Origin: Panopea generosa
Taxonomy: Eukaryota > Mollusca > Bivalvia > Adapedonta > Hiatellidae
NCBI GenBank assembly: GCA_029582155.1
Contig: CM055902.1
Span: forward strand, 12,001,041 to 12,065,040
Length of the DNA stretch: 64,000 bases
Reading direction: 5' to 3'
The translations under genes were made by a program, and so were the position numbers. The number at the start of each line of letters is the position of its first letter. The first letter of the stretch is position 1. The notes under the pieces were generated by a model. The model was not told where the DNA came from and ran no database searches. It saw nothing but the letters and a program-made list of their open reading frames with translations. Shown in pieces: positions 13,507 to 24,048 of the stretch.

Positions 13507-13745
13507 TGGTGTTTAGCGTCATTTTCAACATGTTTTTAGAAATACCGCGATGATACTAACTTGAGATAGTACTCTAAGCGCTACCACACTGGTGTCCAGT
13601 CACGTCAAACTGACATCGGGACGACCAGACCTAGAACAATCCTCTATAGATGCTGAACGCCAAGGGAGAAAACTTCTAGTACCATTTCTCAGGCCTTAGG
13701 TATGACCCGGTGGGGGATCGAATCCACAACCTTCTATATTAGATG
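13507..13745 (-). mobile_element. tRNA-derived SINE, family S4 (diverged)
   Basis: The minus strand contains GTTGTGGATTCGATCCCCC (B-box-like) and GAAATGGTACTAGAAGTTTT, and ends GTTGAAAATGACGCTAAACA. The 3' GACGCTAAA block is shared with S1, suggesting a common tail that a LINE enzyme recognised. The A box at the right end is weak, and no target duplication was found. Confidence 0.7.
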
Positions 13746-13773
13746 GTGTTTTGCTGTAAATGCGTTTGACTTC

Positions 13774-14244
13774 AGGTGTAACCCCGCCATTGATTTTTGT
13801 TCTTTATTCTATAGTAAATAATAAAAGTTTGAAGGCTTGTCATTCATAGAGAGTCCCAAATGAAAGAAGTGAAACCTACATTTTACTGTTTGTCAGCCTC
13901 TGCACTATCAAAATATGATGAGAAAAGTAGGGGTCATGTGTCATATAAGAGATTTTTTTTCTGCTCAATGTGTACACTGGTGACAAAGTGCAAGTAGACT
14001 TCCGAAATCATGAATTCATAACCCAATTTCCAAGCATCATTTTTTTTTTCTAAATTCACAATTCAAACATGACAATGCTATCAAAATGTTCAAAATACAC
14101 CAATAATGCCATTCAAATACAAAAATGAGCATTAAAATAAGGAAAATGCATTTTTAAAGAAGAAGAATTGAGGATTATTTATAACCGCCATTATGCGACT
14201 ATCCCACGGAAGCACTTCCTTTTTGCAATGGTGGCACTATGCCT
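13774..14244. repeat. 471-bp direct repeat, left copy
   Basis: Runs from AGGTGTAACCCCGCCATTGA to GGTGGCACTATGCCT. It is about 97% identical by eye to the copy at 14801-15270. The two ends are weakly inverted (CCACCATTG at the start, CAATGGTGG near the end). It could be a terminal repeat of a small retroelement, one of two MITEs, or part of a tandem duplication. Confidence 0.9.
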
Positions 14245-14800
14245 ATAAGCAAATTCTTTTTTTTTTTAAATTTCATAATTACCTATTTTTTACTAAGTAC
14301 TACCAATTTGAAGTAATACTGCCAAGTTGCAGGCATTAAATATTGAAACTTTTGTCAAAATACCACTTTTTACATGATCATTATATACAGGCGCGAGATG
14401 TTGACCGACATGCAATTTTGATGTGTTTGACTAATTTTACCAAAAAATTTTTTTTTTTAACTAATTCCAGTAAAATGTTTACACCAAAATAGTCTCATGA
14501 TACACTAATGACATTATCTTACCAAAATACATTATTCAGTACAATGTACATGCTAAAAATTGCACATTTAAATCATCAAAAATAAAAAATCTTTAAAATT
14601 TTGTGATTTTTCATGAAATTTCCAATGTAAATATGCACATATATGCTTTATTTGAGGCATAAACTTGCCAAAATGTAGTTTTTTATGAAGCAAATGACTC
14701 CAATTTGTCATTTAAAACTATGACTGTGTAAAAAAGAGGTTATTTTACCTACAATTAACATTTTGGAAAATCACCCCCATTTCACTCAAGTCTCTCTTAT

Positions 14801-15270
14801 AGGTGTAACCCCACCATTGATTTTTGTTCTTTATTCTATAGTAAATAATAAAAGTTTGAAGGCTTGTCATTCATAGAGAGTCCCAAATGAAAGAAGTGAA
14901 ACCTACATTTTACTGTTTGTCAGCCTCTGCACTATCAAAATATGATGAGAAAAGTAGGCGTCATGTGTCATATAAGAGATTTTTTTCTGCTCAGTGTGTA
15001 CACTGGTGGCAAAGTGAAAGTAGACTTCCGAAATCATGAATTCATACCCCAATTTCCAAGCATCATTTTTTTTTTCTAAATTCACAATTCAAACATGACA
15101 ATGCTATCAAAATGTTCAAAAAACATCAATAATGCCATTCAAACACAAACATGAGCATTAAAATAAGGAAAATGCATTTTTAAAGTAGAAGAATTGAGGA
15201 TTATTTATAACCGCCATTATGCGACTACCCCACGGAAGCACGTCCTTTTTGCAATGGTGGCACTATGCCT
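14801..15270. repeat. 471-bp direct repeat, right copy
   Basis: Same unit as the left copy, starting 1027 bases downstream in the same orientation. The 556 bases between them (14245-14800) are AT-rich, start ATAAGC, end CTCTTAT and show no coding. No primer-binding site or reverse transcriptase is visible. Confidence 0.9.
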
Positions 15271-16015
15271 TCAAACATTTAATTAAAGCAGGATACCATT
15301 AAAATAGTTGGTGCTGTAGAACATTTATGCGCATGGATTACTAATTGAATGGTGTCTAAACTCTAACAAAATGTAATGTTCACATTAAAAAAAATGAGTT
15401 TCAATATCTAATAAATATTTATAATACGGGTTTCCCTACCTGTGTATTAAAGGAATGTGATGTCCAATGGACGGTTCCCATGATTTATGAAATAGTTGTT
15501 TTAAACTTATTTATTTTACTTCGATTGTGAAACAAGTTCTTACAACTTAGACAAATCACGCTCGAAGTCTTCCTGGGTAGTACCAGTACAAAGCATATGC
15601 GGAAATATGAAATAGTTCTAAGTCAGGAACAGTGTTTTTAAAATTTTTTATAAGAAAACAATCCCAATTTGAAAAAAAATCACCATGCAAGTTGGTGCCT
15701 TCTGTAAACTTGATTCATTCGGTTTCAAACTGACGGAACTTTTTTTCGGAAGGGCAAAATACTTATTAACTCACAATATTTGAATAGTCGAGCGCGCTGT
15801 CTTATCGACAGCTCTTGTTTATGTCGCTTTTACTTACTTGACTGAGGTTAAGCTCCGTTTTAAACACAATCCAGATTATATACGGCACTTCCAGTTTTAT
15901 TGGTGGAGGACCCGTTTTTACTCTTTCTCAACCAACTTTGTTCATTTGTTGTTTCATAAGAAGAAAGAGGCGAAACATTTACCTGCATGTGAAGAAAACA
16001 CAGTATATGTAGCCG
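15271..16015. other. AT-rich DNA, nothing recognised
   Basis: The short frame at 15838-16107 runs into the SINE and is not a gene. Confidence 0.55.
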
Positions 16016-16262
16016 ATCCTGTTAGCTCAGTCGGCGACGAGTCTGATTATCAATCCAGTGGTCGTGAATTTGAATCCCCGCCAGGCCAAAGCCTCCGTGA
16101 TGATTGATATACGACATTGCGTCTCATTATGATTCAAGTAGGAAAAGTTATCAGTTATTTGCGGAGATGTTTAAAGTGCTGGGTAACCTGTCAGGATCCC
16201 AGACAAATCGGTTGTCTGTTAGCCTTCAATAGCATAAAATTGACGCCAAATATTCAAATAAT
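16016..16262 (+). mobile_element. tRNA-derived SINE, family S1 (diverged, internal deletion)
   Basis: The head TTAGCTCAGTCGGCGACGAG, a diverged B box (AATTTGAATCC), GTCTCATTATGATTCAAGTA and the 3' end GCATAAAATTGACGCCAAAT are recognisable. Part of the centre is missing compared with the 5.6-kb copy. The tail has become TCAAATAATCAAACAAAC and marks the start of a 300-bp tandem duplication. Confidence 0.88.
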
Positions 16263-16847
16263 CAAACAAACTAAGTTTCCTCAATCTCAATCGCATTGCA
16301 AATTACTTTATCCAGAGGCATAAACAAGTTATTACTTTAAACTCCCAATTATAACGGTTGAAAACACTTTCCATAATATATTTTATCCTCATTTTTTACA
16401 AAAATTGGTATTATATAGTTTGCTAAATCCATCCTATAGTAATTGCAATTCTTGTAAATGCCACCAAATATTAGGTACGTTGCAATTAAAAAATTTGAAT
16501 AAAAAATATTCTTTGAATTAAAAATGAAAATTTTCATGAAATGTCTTTAATATTCAAATAAATCAAACAAACTAAGTTTCCTCAATCTCAATCGCATTGC
16601 AAATTACTTTATCCAGAGGCTTTAACTATTTATTACTTTAAACTCCCAATTATAACGATTGAAAACAGTTTCCATAGTATGTTTTATCCTCATTTTTACG
16701 AAAATTGGTAATATATAATTTGGTAAATCCATCCTATAGTACTTGCATTTCTTGTAAATGCCACCAAATATAAGGTAGGTTGCAATTAAAAATTTGAATA
16801 AAAAACATTCTTTGAATTAAACATGAAAATTTTCATGAAATGTCTTT
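16251..16847. repeat. 300-bp tandem duplication starting in a SINE tail
   Basis: Two adjacent copies (16251-16550 and 16551-16847), each starting TATTCAAATA and containing AACTAAGTTTCCTCAATCTC and TTTTCATGAAATGTCTTT. They differ by scattered substitutions and one-base indels. The left copy starts within the tail of the SINE at 16016-16262, so the SINE end was part of the duplicated unit. Confidence 0.93.
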
Positions 16848-18867
16848 CAGACATAAACTGTCAGTTTAATCTCTTATAAATCTACAATCATGTATTGAAA
16901 CTTTTTAAGTTGTTACCAAAATGTAACTGAACCGTAACCATGGGTATCAGGTGATAATGGGACCAATACACATTCTGGCTGGACCAAACGTGTAAAATTG
17001 TAGTGTGAGAAATAACACCAAAATGGTTTCAACACGGCACGCGCGACTGCAGTATATAACAGTACTTAAGTGCTGTGGTTATTTGTAGTATAGACCATTG
17101 AATTCTGAATTTTATGGATATTAATATTTCAATTTTAAATAAGCTAACGAAACAGCACTATTACTTATACAAATATAGATGACAATTTCTCGTCTGCTAC
17201 TGTTTTAATTATAGACCAACAGTATACACGTCCGCTTAAGGATACGCCACAGTGTCGAGTCTTTCATTAAATCAAATTAAGTGGCAATCATGAATACACG
17301 ATCACATGTTCCAATGGTGTAGTAATTTCGAAATATATTTATACATTTAAAGACAGGCTACTCACACATTTGAAGCAAACAGATGACATATATTTCAAAT
17401 ACCTGAAGTTTGTCCTTATAAATTGAATATTTTGTAATTTTTGGAATGTTTTTTCACTATACTTTTGGTGTATTGGTACACTGAGTTATAAGGTATGTAC
17501 AAATATACCGAGCTAAAAATCGCAAATGCTAACACTGGTGAGTAGCTTATGCAACCTACCAAAAAATCAGGAGCCGTCACATTCAAAATATACATCCTTC
17601 ACAACAGGCCAAATATAAACAGTACGCTGCATTCTAACAACAATGCTTGCAGCACGCAAATAGAAAACGTGACTGTAAAAGATACCGCTTTGGAATTGTG
17701 CATAATGTACATGTGCAATATAAAATATGATTGCATAATAATGCAAATGTTATTAACGCGTTCATTTGTTTGATGTCATTTCTACAATGTTATTAACACC
17801 AGTTGAAATTGTATGATTTGTCTAAATGAAACTAAATAAACCATAGACAGAACTTTAAAGAAAACATCCCAATGCGCACATTCATATTAACAAAGGATCA
17901 GTGTTTGAATCTTTATGTGCGCTATCAGAGCGCAAAAGCAAAAACAACATGGACATCAAATGTGAAATAATTTAATCGTCTTGTCTGTGAGTATAATCTT
18001 AATAGCTATAAGCAATCGTATAAATCAATCTCTAGCTTATACACACAGTTTGTTTTAGTACATATGACAAACTTATTAGATCGCCGTCCTTTGGGAGCGG
18101 AAGGGTATTGTCGCAAACATCACTCTTCATGCCTTTAATGAAAAGCACAAGCATGATCTTAATTATCAAAGTTATATCTCGTTGTCATGTGGGTCTACCT
18201 ATACGGTTGCGTCCCGTTTTGCTATAGTAAAATGATTTAAAGACGATTGCTATAGTTTTTGTCATATTTTTACGATGGATAGAATTTTATGAAACTTTTC
18301 AATATTTTAGTTAAATGTATGTTCATGCAATATCAGAAATAAAAAAAAACACATGTTACCGTACATGATTTTTGTTATTACTTCCTTATAAACATTACCG
18401 TCCTCGACATTTAGCGAACAACTGTAGATTTAACAAAAATTGCAAAACAATATTCAAAATTGTTTACATCTAGTATTTAATTCAAACTAATACACAGATG
18501 CATGTATTTAATGATAATTGTCATGGAAATAGTAATTATAAGCTTAAATTTAACTGTTTATAGCTTTTAAAAACAAAAGCATTTCGGTTTTTCAATTTTG
18601 CAATAAAAATATAGCGTTTTTTTAATATTTTGATATAGTGTATAGATAAAATTTCCTTTAAACCTCACAAAATACCCTCGGATTCCTATTTAAATGACAA
18701 TCAATATAAAAAAATACATGTTACAGCGTAATTTGAGAGAAAATAGCTCCCAAAGTATGTCATTATTAAATAAACTACAGTTGCAAAATTTACGCTTTTA
18801 TACTTAATGAGCATATTTGAAAGTATATCAAGATTTCTATTATATTTAGGTTAACTTATTGCTATAA
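16848..18867. other. AT-rich DNA upstream of the LINE
   Basis: The last few hundred bases could include LINE 5' untranslated sequence, but I see no conserved mark or promoter. Nothing else is recognised. Confidence 0.5.
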
Positions 18868-18894
18868 ACAATTATTTTATACCAGTATGCATAT

Positions 18895-20061
18895 TTGCCA
18901 CACGCTGACACAGAAGTTGAGTGCAAGCTTGCTTTCATTGTTGATGAATTAAAATGCATTAAAAATAATCAAGCTAATACCCAGAACATTGTAACTGCAA
19001 CATACGAGTTTATGAGAAAATCTTGCAAAACATTGGATCAAGTAGTAGAAGTCACCAACAAACATACACACTTATTGAAGACATTAGCCTACAAATCAAT
19101 TGATCTTGAAGCTAGAAGCCGACGAAATAATCTGATATTCTGGGGATTTCATGAAATACAATATGAAAACAGTGCTGACATTATAAAAGATTTTATTGAA
19201 CATCGTCTGGGCATCGATTCTTACGATATATACATTACACGTGCGCACCGGCTTGGAGCTCCACGTAATGGCACACTCAAACGACCTATCATTGTCAACT
19301 TCCGAGATTTTGGTGACGTTGAAATGATAATCAGAAATGCGTACAAGCTTAGGGGTTCGCAATACTCGGTTGACAGAGATCTACCAAAGGAGATCACCGA
19401 AGCACGTAAAAAGTTATGGCCAAAATTAAAATCTCTTAAAGAAACCAACCCTAGCACAAAGGTACAGATTGTATACCCTGCCAAGTTATTGTGTGGCCGA
19501 ACAATTATAAAAGATGAGTTCCCGGACTGGAATATGCATATTTCACAATCAAGGGTATGTGAATTTATGGATATACCGATACAAAACGAGCTAAAAACCA
19601 GTGATTGCGCAATAACGGAACAGTCAGTGATACAGCCAGTAAACACTGTACACAATGTCAGAGGTCAAGGGTCGAAGTTGCCAGCTACTGACACACACGT
19701 CAATATGGACATAGCGACTACCAGCGCACCTGCACCAATAACTCGACCATGTGAATCGAGTATGCCTATCAATATTACGGTGGCAAAAAAATGTACCAAT
19801 ACAAAAAATTCGGAGAGCAGTGGCAGTACACCGGTACATAACAATAATCAAAACAAAACAGGTGGACATGTGTCGAGGCCAGTCAGTCGTAAAGTAGATG
19901 TCCGGCATAGAGCGCAGTCAGCCGCGGCAAAGTTTCGTGAACGAATTTCACATTCTCGGGACAGACGAACCAGCCTATTTGATAACAATAGACAGCCATC
20001 AGATTCTCTCAACCGAAATGGCGTACCACAGCATGGTGATTCACGGGTATCACGTGACTAG
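18895..20061 (+). CDS. LINE ORF1 protein, L1 ORF1p-like (RNA-binding)
   Basis: About 388 residues that I read as the nucleic-acid-binding ORF1 protein of the LINE. Family knowledge says such proteins coat the element RNA and act as chaperones in the ribonucleoprotein. Residues 1-75 are likely helical. The L1-like core follows: SRRNNLIFWGF near residue 80, an RAHRLG motif near 120, PIIVNF near 130, and YSVDRDLPKEI and ARKKLWPKLK near 160-180, typical of the RRM-like and C-terminal domains. Residues 230-388 are a polar Ser/Thr/Asn-rich tail with basic patches; no CCHC knuckle is visible. The frame opens with TTG at 18895 and has no ATG before about residue 40, so the true start is lost or lies in missing 5' sequence. 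It ends at TAG 20059-20061, and the same frame continues into the ORF2 N-terminus. Confidence 0.85.
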   Translation: MPHADTEVECKLAFIVDELKCIKNNQANTQNIVTATYEFMRKSCKTLDQVVEVTNKHTHLLKTLAYKSIDLEARSRRNNLIFWGFHEIQYENSADIIKDFIEHRLGIDSYDIYITRAHRLGAPRNGTLKRPIIVNFRDFGDVEMIIRNAYKLRGSQYSVDRDLPKEITEARKKLWPKLKSLKETNPSTKVQIVYPAKLLCGRTIIKDEFPDWNMHISQSRVCEFMDIPIQNELKTSDCAITEQSVIQPVNTVHNVRGQGSKLPATDTHVNMDIATTSAPAPITRPCESSMPINITVAKKCTNTKNSESSGSTPVHNNNQNKTGGHVSRPVSRKVDVRHRAQSAAAKFRERISHSRDRRTSLFDNNRQPSDSLNRNGVPQHGDSRVSRD

Positions 20062-20300
20062 GACGTTCTGGAGGAGGTGAAACTTCGTGTTGCTTTATTA
20101 AATGTTCAAGGCTTAGTGTTAAAGCGAACAAATAAACTGAACTCTGAAGAAATTACTTCATTATTCATAACAATGACATTGTACTATTTACTGAAACTTG
20201 GTCAAACGAGCTAATCGATTATCAGGTTAAAAATTTTGATTGCTTCCCTTTACATAGAAAAAAGAAAAATATCAATAGTAAACGTGACTCTGGTGGTATT
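20062..20300 (+). pseudogene. Broken N-terminus of LINE ORF2 endonuclease
   Basis: This stretch encodes the first part of the endonuclease domain in two frames. Directly after the ORF1 stop, and in the ORF1 frame, comes DVLEEVKLRVALLNVQGL, where the LNVQGL block matches the usual start of this domain with its conserved Asn. That frame runs to about 20166 and would then stop near 20211. The continuation (HNNDIVLFTETW, with the catalytic-type Glu at 20193-20195) is in the ORF2 frame, which is open from 20148. The two join if one base has been lost between about 20148 and 20167. No ATG starts the upstream part, so ORF2 may have used reinitiation, readthrough or a start that is now mutated. This copy cannot make a complete endonuclease without recoding. 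Confidence 0.8.
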
Positions 20301-23300
20301 ATGATATATATTCGTAACAATTTTGTAACGGATGAGACTCTATTTTTTCAAAGTGAAGATGATATTTTATGGATTAAAATCAAAGGCGACACATTATGTT
20401 TGCAGTACGATGTATTTGTAGGTTTATGCTATGTTTTGCCAGAGGGCAGTGGCAGACAAGCTTTTGTGGAAAATAGTGTTTTTGATAGATTATTATTTTC
20501 GATAATGGATATTCAAAATAAAACTAATGGCCAATGTCACATTCTTTTAAATGTTGATTTTAATAGTAGGTCATCCGACAATGCTGATTACGTTACGCAT
20601 GATACCGTTACACATATAAATATTTTGCCTGATGACTATGTTGCTGATATGTTTTCTCCGAGATTCTCGCAGGATAAAGGGCATATAAATAACAATGGCA
20701 ACTTGTTATTAGATTTATGTAAACAGACTGGGTTAAGAATTTTAAATGGTAGAGTGGGTTCTGATAAGGGGGTAGGGAAATACACGTTTGTGGGTAATAG
20801 AGGGAGTAGTTTGGTAGACTATGTATTAGCATCGGAATCTATTTTTGACTACGTCTCTTACTTTAATGTTGATGAACCAAATATATTGTCAGATCATTGT
20901 ACAATTAATTTTATAGTAAAAAATACAACTGACAATATAGCTATTAAAATAGATACTAATGATGAAAATATAGAGAACTGTAGGTATATCGATAGTAAAT
21001 ATGTATGGAATAATGATTTAACGGAACGTTTTGTGAGTGCATTAAATTCAGAAAATATTAAAACGGAAATGAATGTTTTAAAAAGCGACATAGATGACAT
21101 AGAATGTAATAGTGATATCGAAAATACGGTCCAACATTTCTGCAATATACTTGATAACATTGCAGATCCATTATTTAAAAAGCAGGCAACACGCAAACAA
21201 AATATATATGGAAGTGATAATAAAGATTGTAATCCATGGTTTAATGAAGAATGCGCAGAAAGAAGAAATTGTTTTACTGTAAAGCTGAATAAATATAGAG
21301 ATAACAAAAATGATGAAAATAGAAAAGAGTTGGTTAAATCAAGATCAAATTACAAGGCTACTATAAGGAAACACAAATTTCAGTTTGACAATGACCAAAC
21401 ACGCAAATTAGAATATAATCGTTATAAAAATGCTAAAGTCTATTGGAATATGCTGAAAAGTATCGCAGGTTTAAAAACGTCCACTGTAAACATATCAATG
21501 TTCGAAACATATTTCAACAGTATAAATAATCCGAATGACCCATTTTTTCAGCCGGATGAAGACGTTGTATATTTTAATGAAATGTATATGGAAAATGAAT
21601 TACAAATCATGTTTGATGAGCTTAATTATGAGCTTACCGACGCCCATATCTACACTGCTATATGCCAATTAAAGAATGGAAAATCGGGTGGACCTGATAA
21701 ATTATTAAATGAATTTTTTATACATGGTAAACATACTCTGACTCCAATCTTAAAATTATTATTTAATAAAATATTTCAATCTGGACATTTCCCTGACACG
21801 TGGTCTGAGGGTTATATCATTCCGTTACATAAGAAAGGTAATCTTAACGATCCTGGAAACTATCGTGGCATTACTTTACTGAGTTCGTTAGGTAAGCTAT
21901 TCACACGTGTGCTAAATAACAGATTAAATGACTGGGCTGAAGCTTATAATGTATACATTGAGGCTCAGGCTGGCTTTCGTAAACACATGAGTACGGTTGA
22001 CAATATTTTTGTACTTCACGGAGTTATAACTCATATGATTAACACTGGTAAACAATTGTATTGCGGGTTTGTTGACTTCACGAAAGCATTTGACTACATC
22101 GTGCGAGAAAATCTATGGTTTAAGCTTATCAAGTTAGGTGTTAGGGGCAAAATACTTGACATTATCAGATCAATGTATAACTCAATAAAATCAAGGATAA
22201 AATATAATAACTGTTTAAGTGATGAATTTACATGTGCATTAGGCGTTCGTCAAGGGGAGTGTTTATCGCCGTTTTTATTTTCAATGTTCTTAAATGATTT
22301 AGAAGAAGATTTTGTAAAGAATGGCTTTGAAGGAATTGATATTAGCACTATGAAAATGTTTATTTTATTGTATGCGGACGACATAGTGATATTTTCTGAA
22401 ACGCCAAATGGATTACAAAAAGGTTTAGATATTTTAGCCAATTACTGCAAACGTTGGAAATTAAAAGTAAATACTACAAAAACAAAAATAATGGTTTTTA
22501 GGAAAGCAGGGTTACTACCTAGGAATTTAACATTTTTGTACGAAAGAAATGAAATTGAAATAGTTAAATCGTTTTGTTATCTTAGGATTGTATTCACACA
22601 AGGGGGGTCATTCAATGAAACACAAATTACTTTGGCAGGCCAAGCGTTGAAAGCTATTTTTAAATTAAATAAATATATATATAGATTCACAAATATTTCG
22701 GTCAAACACAAACTTGATTTATTTGATAAACTTGTAAGCCCGATACTTAACTATGGATCTGAAGTTTGGGGTTTTACTACGGCTTTAAATATCGAAAGAG
22801 TACATACAATGTTTTGTAAAAAAGTGCTAAATGTAAAAAGGAGTACACAAAATGATTTCATTTATGGAGAATTAGGAAGAACAAATCTTGTCACACAAAG
22901 GCATTATAACATTGTCAAATATTGGTTAAAAATAATTTGCTCTGGCGAAAATAAATTTGTAAAACTCGTATATAACATGATGAGAAGTGATGCTGATCTG
23001 CATCCAAATAAAAAGAACTGGGTAACGTTATTAAAACAATTATTATCTGCTCTTGGTTTTTATGACGCTTGGTTATTCCAAGGTGTTGGAGATAACACTT
23101 TGTTTTTGTATAATGTAAAACAAAGATTACAAGATAATTTCATTCAAAATTTACATTCTCGTCTTCGAATCTCAAGTAGAGCGAATACCTACACTTTAAT
23201 TTTTGATAATTTTGCTTTAAAATCTTACTTGTATATGGTTAATATAGAAAAATACAGAATTGCGTTATCTAGGTTAAGACTCTCATCTTACAATTTACAA

Positions 23301-23576
23301 ATAGAGGCTGGAAGATGGCACAAACCTCATAGTATACCTTTAAATGAACGTAAATGTACCACATGTGATACATTAGAAGACGAATATCATTTTGTAATTG
23401 AATGCAGATTGTATAATCAAATAAGAAACACATATATAAAGAAATATTATTGGAAAAGGCCAAGTATGTTTAAATTTTTAGCACTTATGCAAAGTCAAAA
23501 CGAAAAAACTATTAGATGTCTTAGTGTTTTCGTGTTTAAAGCTTTTGAAATAAAGAAAAATGAAATATTCAGTTAA
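20301..23576 (+). CDS. LINE ORF2: endonuclease (partial), reverse transcriptase, C-terminal CCHC
   Basis: A 1091-residue open frame encoding the LINE replication enzyme, which nicks target DNA and primes reverse transcription of the element RNA. Residues 1-215 are the rest of the apurinic-like endonuclease, with DFN at 86-88 and the SDH motif at 197-199. The reverse transcriptase spans about 440-750: GKSGGPDKLLNEFF near 460, NYRGITLLSSLGKLFTR near 517, catalytic Asp592 in FVDFTKAFD, VRQGECLSPFLFS near 648 and YADD at 691-694. Then come a region with LNYGSEVWGF and a C-terminal C-x2-C-x7-H-x4-C cluster at Cys1019, Cys1022, His1030 and Cys1035. Two oddities: the Gly that usually precedes DFN is Val, and the usual YLG after the palm reads YLR. 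The ATG at 20301 lies inside the domain; the frame is open from 20148 and ends with TAA. Confidence 0.93.
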   Translation: MIYIRNNFVTDETLFFQSEDDILWIKIKGDTLCLQYDVFVGLCYVLPEGSGRQAFVENSVFDRLLFSIMDIQNKTNGQCHILLNVDFNSRSSDNADYVTHDTVTHINILPDDYVADMFSPRFSQDKGHINNNGNLLLDLCKQTGLRILNGRVGSDKGVGKYTFVGNRGSSLVDYVLASESIFDYVSYFNVDEPNILSDHCTINFIVKNTTDNIAIKIDTNDENIENCRYIDSKYVWNNDLTERFVSALNSENIKTEMNVLKSDIDDIECNSDIENTVQHFCNILDNIADPLFKKQATRKQNIYGSDNKDCNPWFNEECAERRNCFTVKLNKYRDNKNDENRKELVKSRSNYKATIRKHKFQFDNDQTRKLEYNRYKNAKVYWNMLKSIAGLKTSTVNISMFETYFNSINNPNDPFFQPDEDVVYFNEMYMENELQIMFDELNYELTDAHIYTAICQLKNGKSGGPDKLLNEFFIHGKHTLTPILKLLFNKIFQSGHFPDTWSEGYIIPLHKKGNLNDPGNYRGITLLSSLGKLFTRVLNNRLNDWAEAYNVYIEAQAGFRKHMSTVDNIFVLHGVITHMINTGKQLYCGFVDFTKAFDYIVRENLWFKLIKLGVRGKILDIIRSMYNSIKSRIKYNNCLSDEFTCALGVRQGECLSPFLFSMFLNDLEEDFVKNGFEGIDISTMKMFILLYADDIVIFSETPNGLQKGLDILANYCKRWKLKVNTTKTKIMVFRKAGLLPRNLTFLYERNEIEIVKSFCYLRIVFTQGGSFNETQITLAGQALKAIFKLNKYIYRFTNISVKHKLDLFDKLVSPILNYGSEVWGFTTALNIERVHTMFCKKVLNVKRSTQNDFIYGELGRTNLVTQRHYNIVKYWLKIICSGENKFVKLVYNMMRSDADLHPNKKNWVTLLKQLLSALGFYDAWLFQGVGDNTLFLYNVKQRLQDNFIQNLHSRLRISSRANTYTLIFDNFALKSYLYMVNIEKYRIALSRLRLSSYNLQIEAGRWHKPHSIPLNERKCTTCDTLEDEYHFVIECRLYNQIRNTYIKKYYWKRPSMFKFLALMQSQNEKTIRCLSVFVFKAFEIKKNEIFS

Positions 23577-23861
23577 CCCAACTTATACTGCTATGTTACA
23601 AGTTTACATAACTTATATGAAATATAAAAACAATAACATAGAAAACATTTTTGAATACAATTGCATCTAAATTCAAATATTGTATTAACAGTTTATATGT
23701 TTGGAATATTGTCATCAGCAATACTAAATTATGATTGAAATATGTCACCTTCTCCGCACAAATAAGACGAAAATTACGAAACAGTGTTATGCACTGAAAT
23801 GAAGAAAACAAGAACATAATAAGTGTGTTTATGTGCGTGCCTGTTCATGTGCAAATATGTG

Positions 23862-23870
23862 CGCGCGCGT

Positions 23871-23925
<55 letters not shown>

Positions 23926-23932
23926 TGTGTGA
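23862..23932. repeat. (TG)n microsatellite
   Basis: About 70 bases of nearly pure TG, preceded by a GCGCGCGC run and with a few GAG interruptions. It lies inside the LINE 3' untranslated region. The short histidine/threonine frame on the opposite strand is a by-product. Confidence 0.95.
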
Positions 23933-24030
23933 GTACGTCTGTGCGTTGTATTTAGTTGTACACATTTCACATGCAATTACTGCACCATTTGTTGTATCAA
24001 TTGTAAATATGCATTGTATGTTGTATCCTC

Positions 24031-24048
24031 ATGGGTCTTATGGCCTAT
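24031..24048 (+). other. 3' stem-loop of the LINE RNA
   Basis: ATGGGTC (24031-24037) pairs with GGCCTAT (24042-24048) around a TTAT loop. This gives seven base pairs in RNA, counting two G-U pairs. It lies about 30 bases before the ATT-repeat tail, where a LINE reverse transcriptase would engage its template. The pairing is seen; the role is inferred from other LINEs. Confidence 0.6.

Noticed and set aside
19096..19908. Minus-strand frames opposite LINE ORF1
   Set aside because: They are shadows of the plus-strand coding sequence without recognisable domains.
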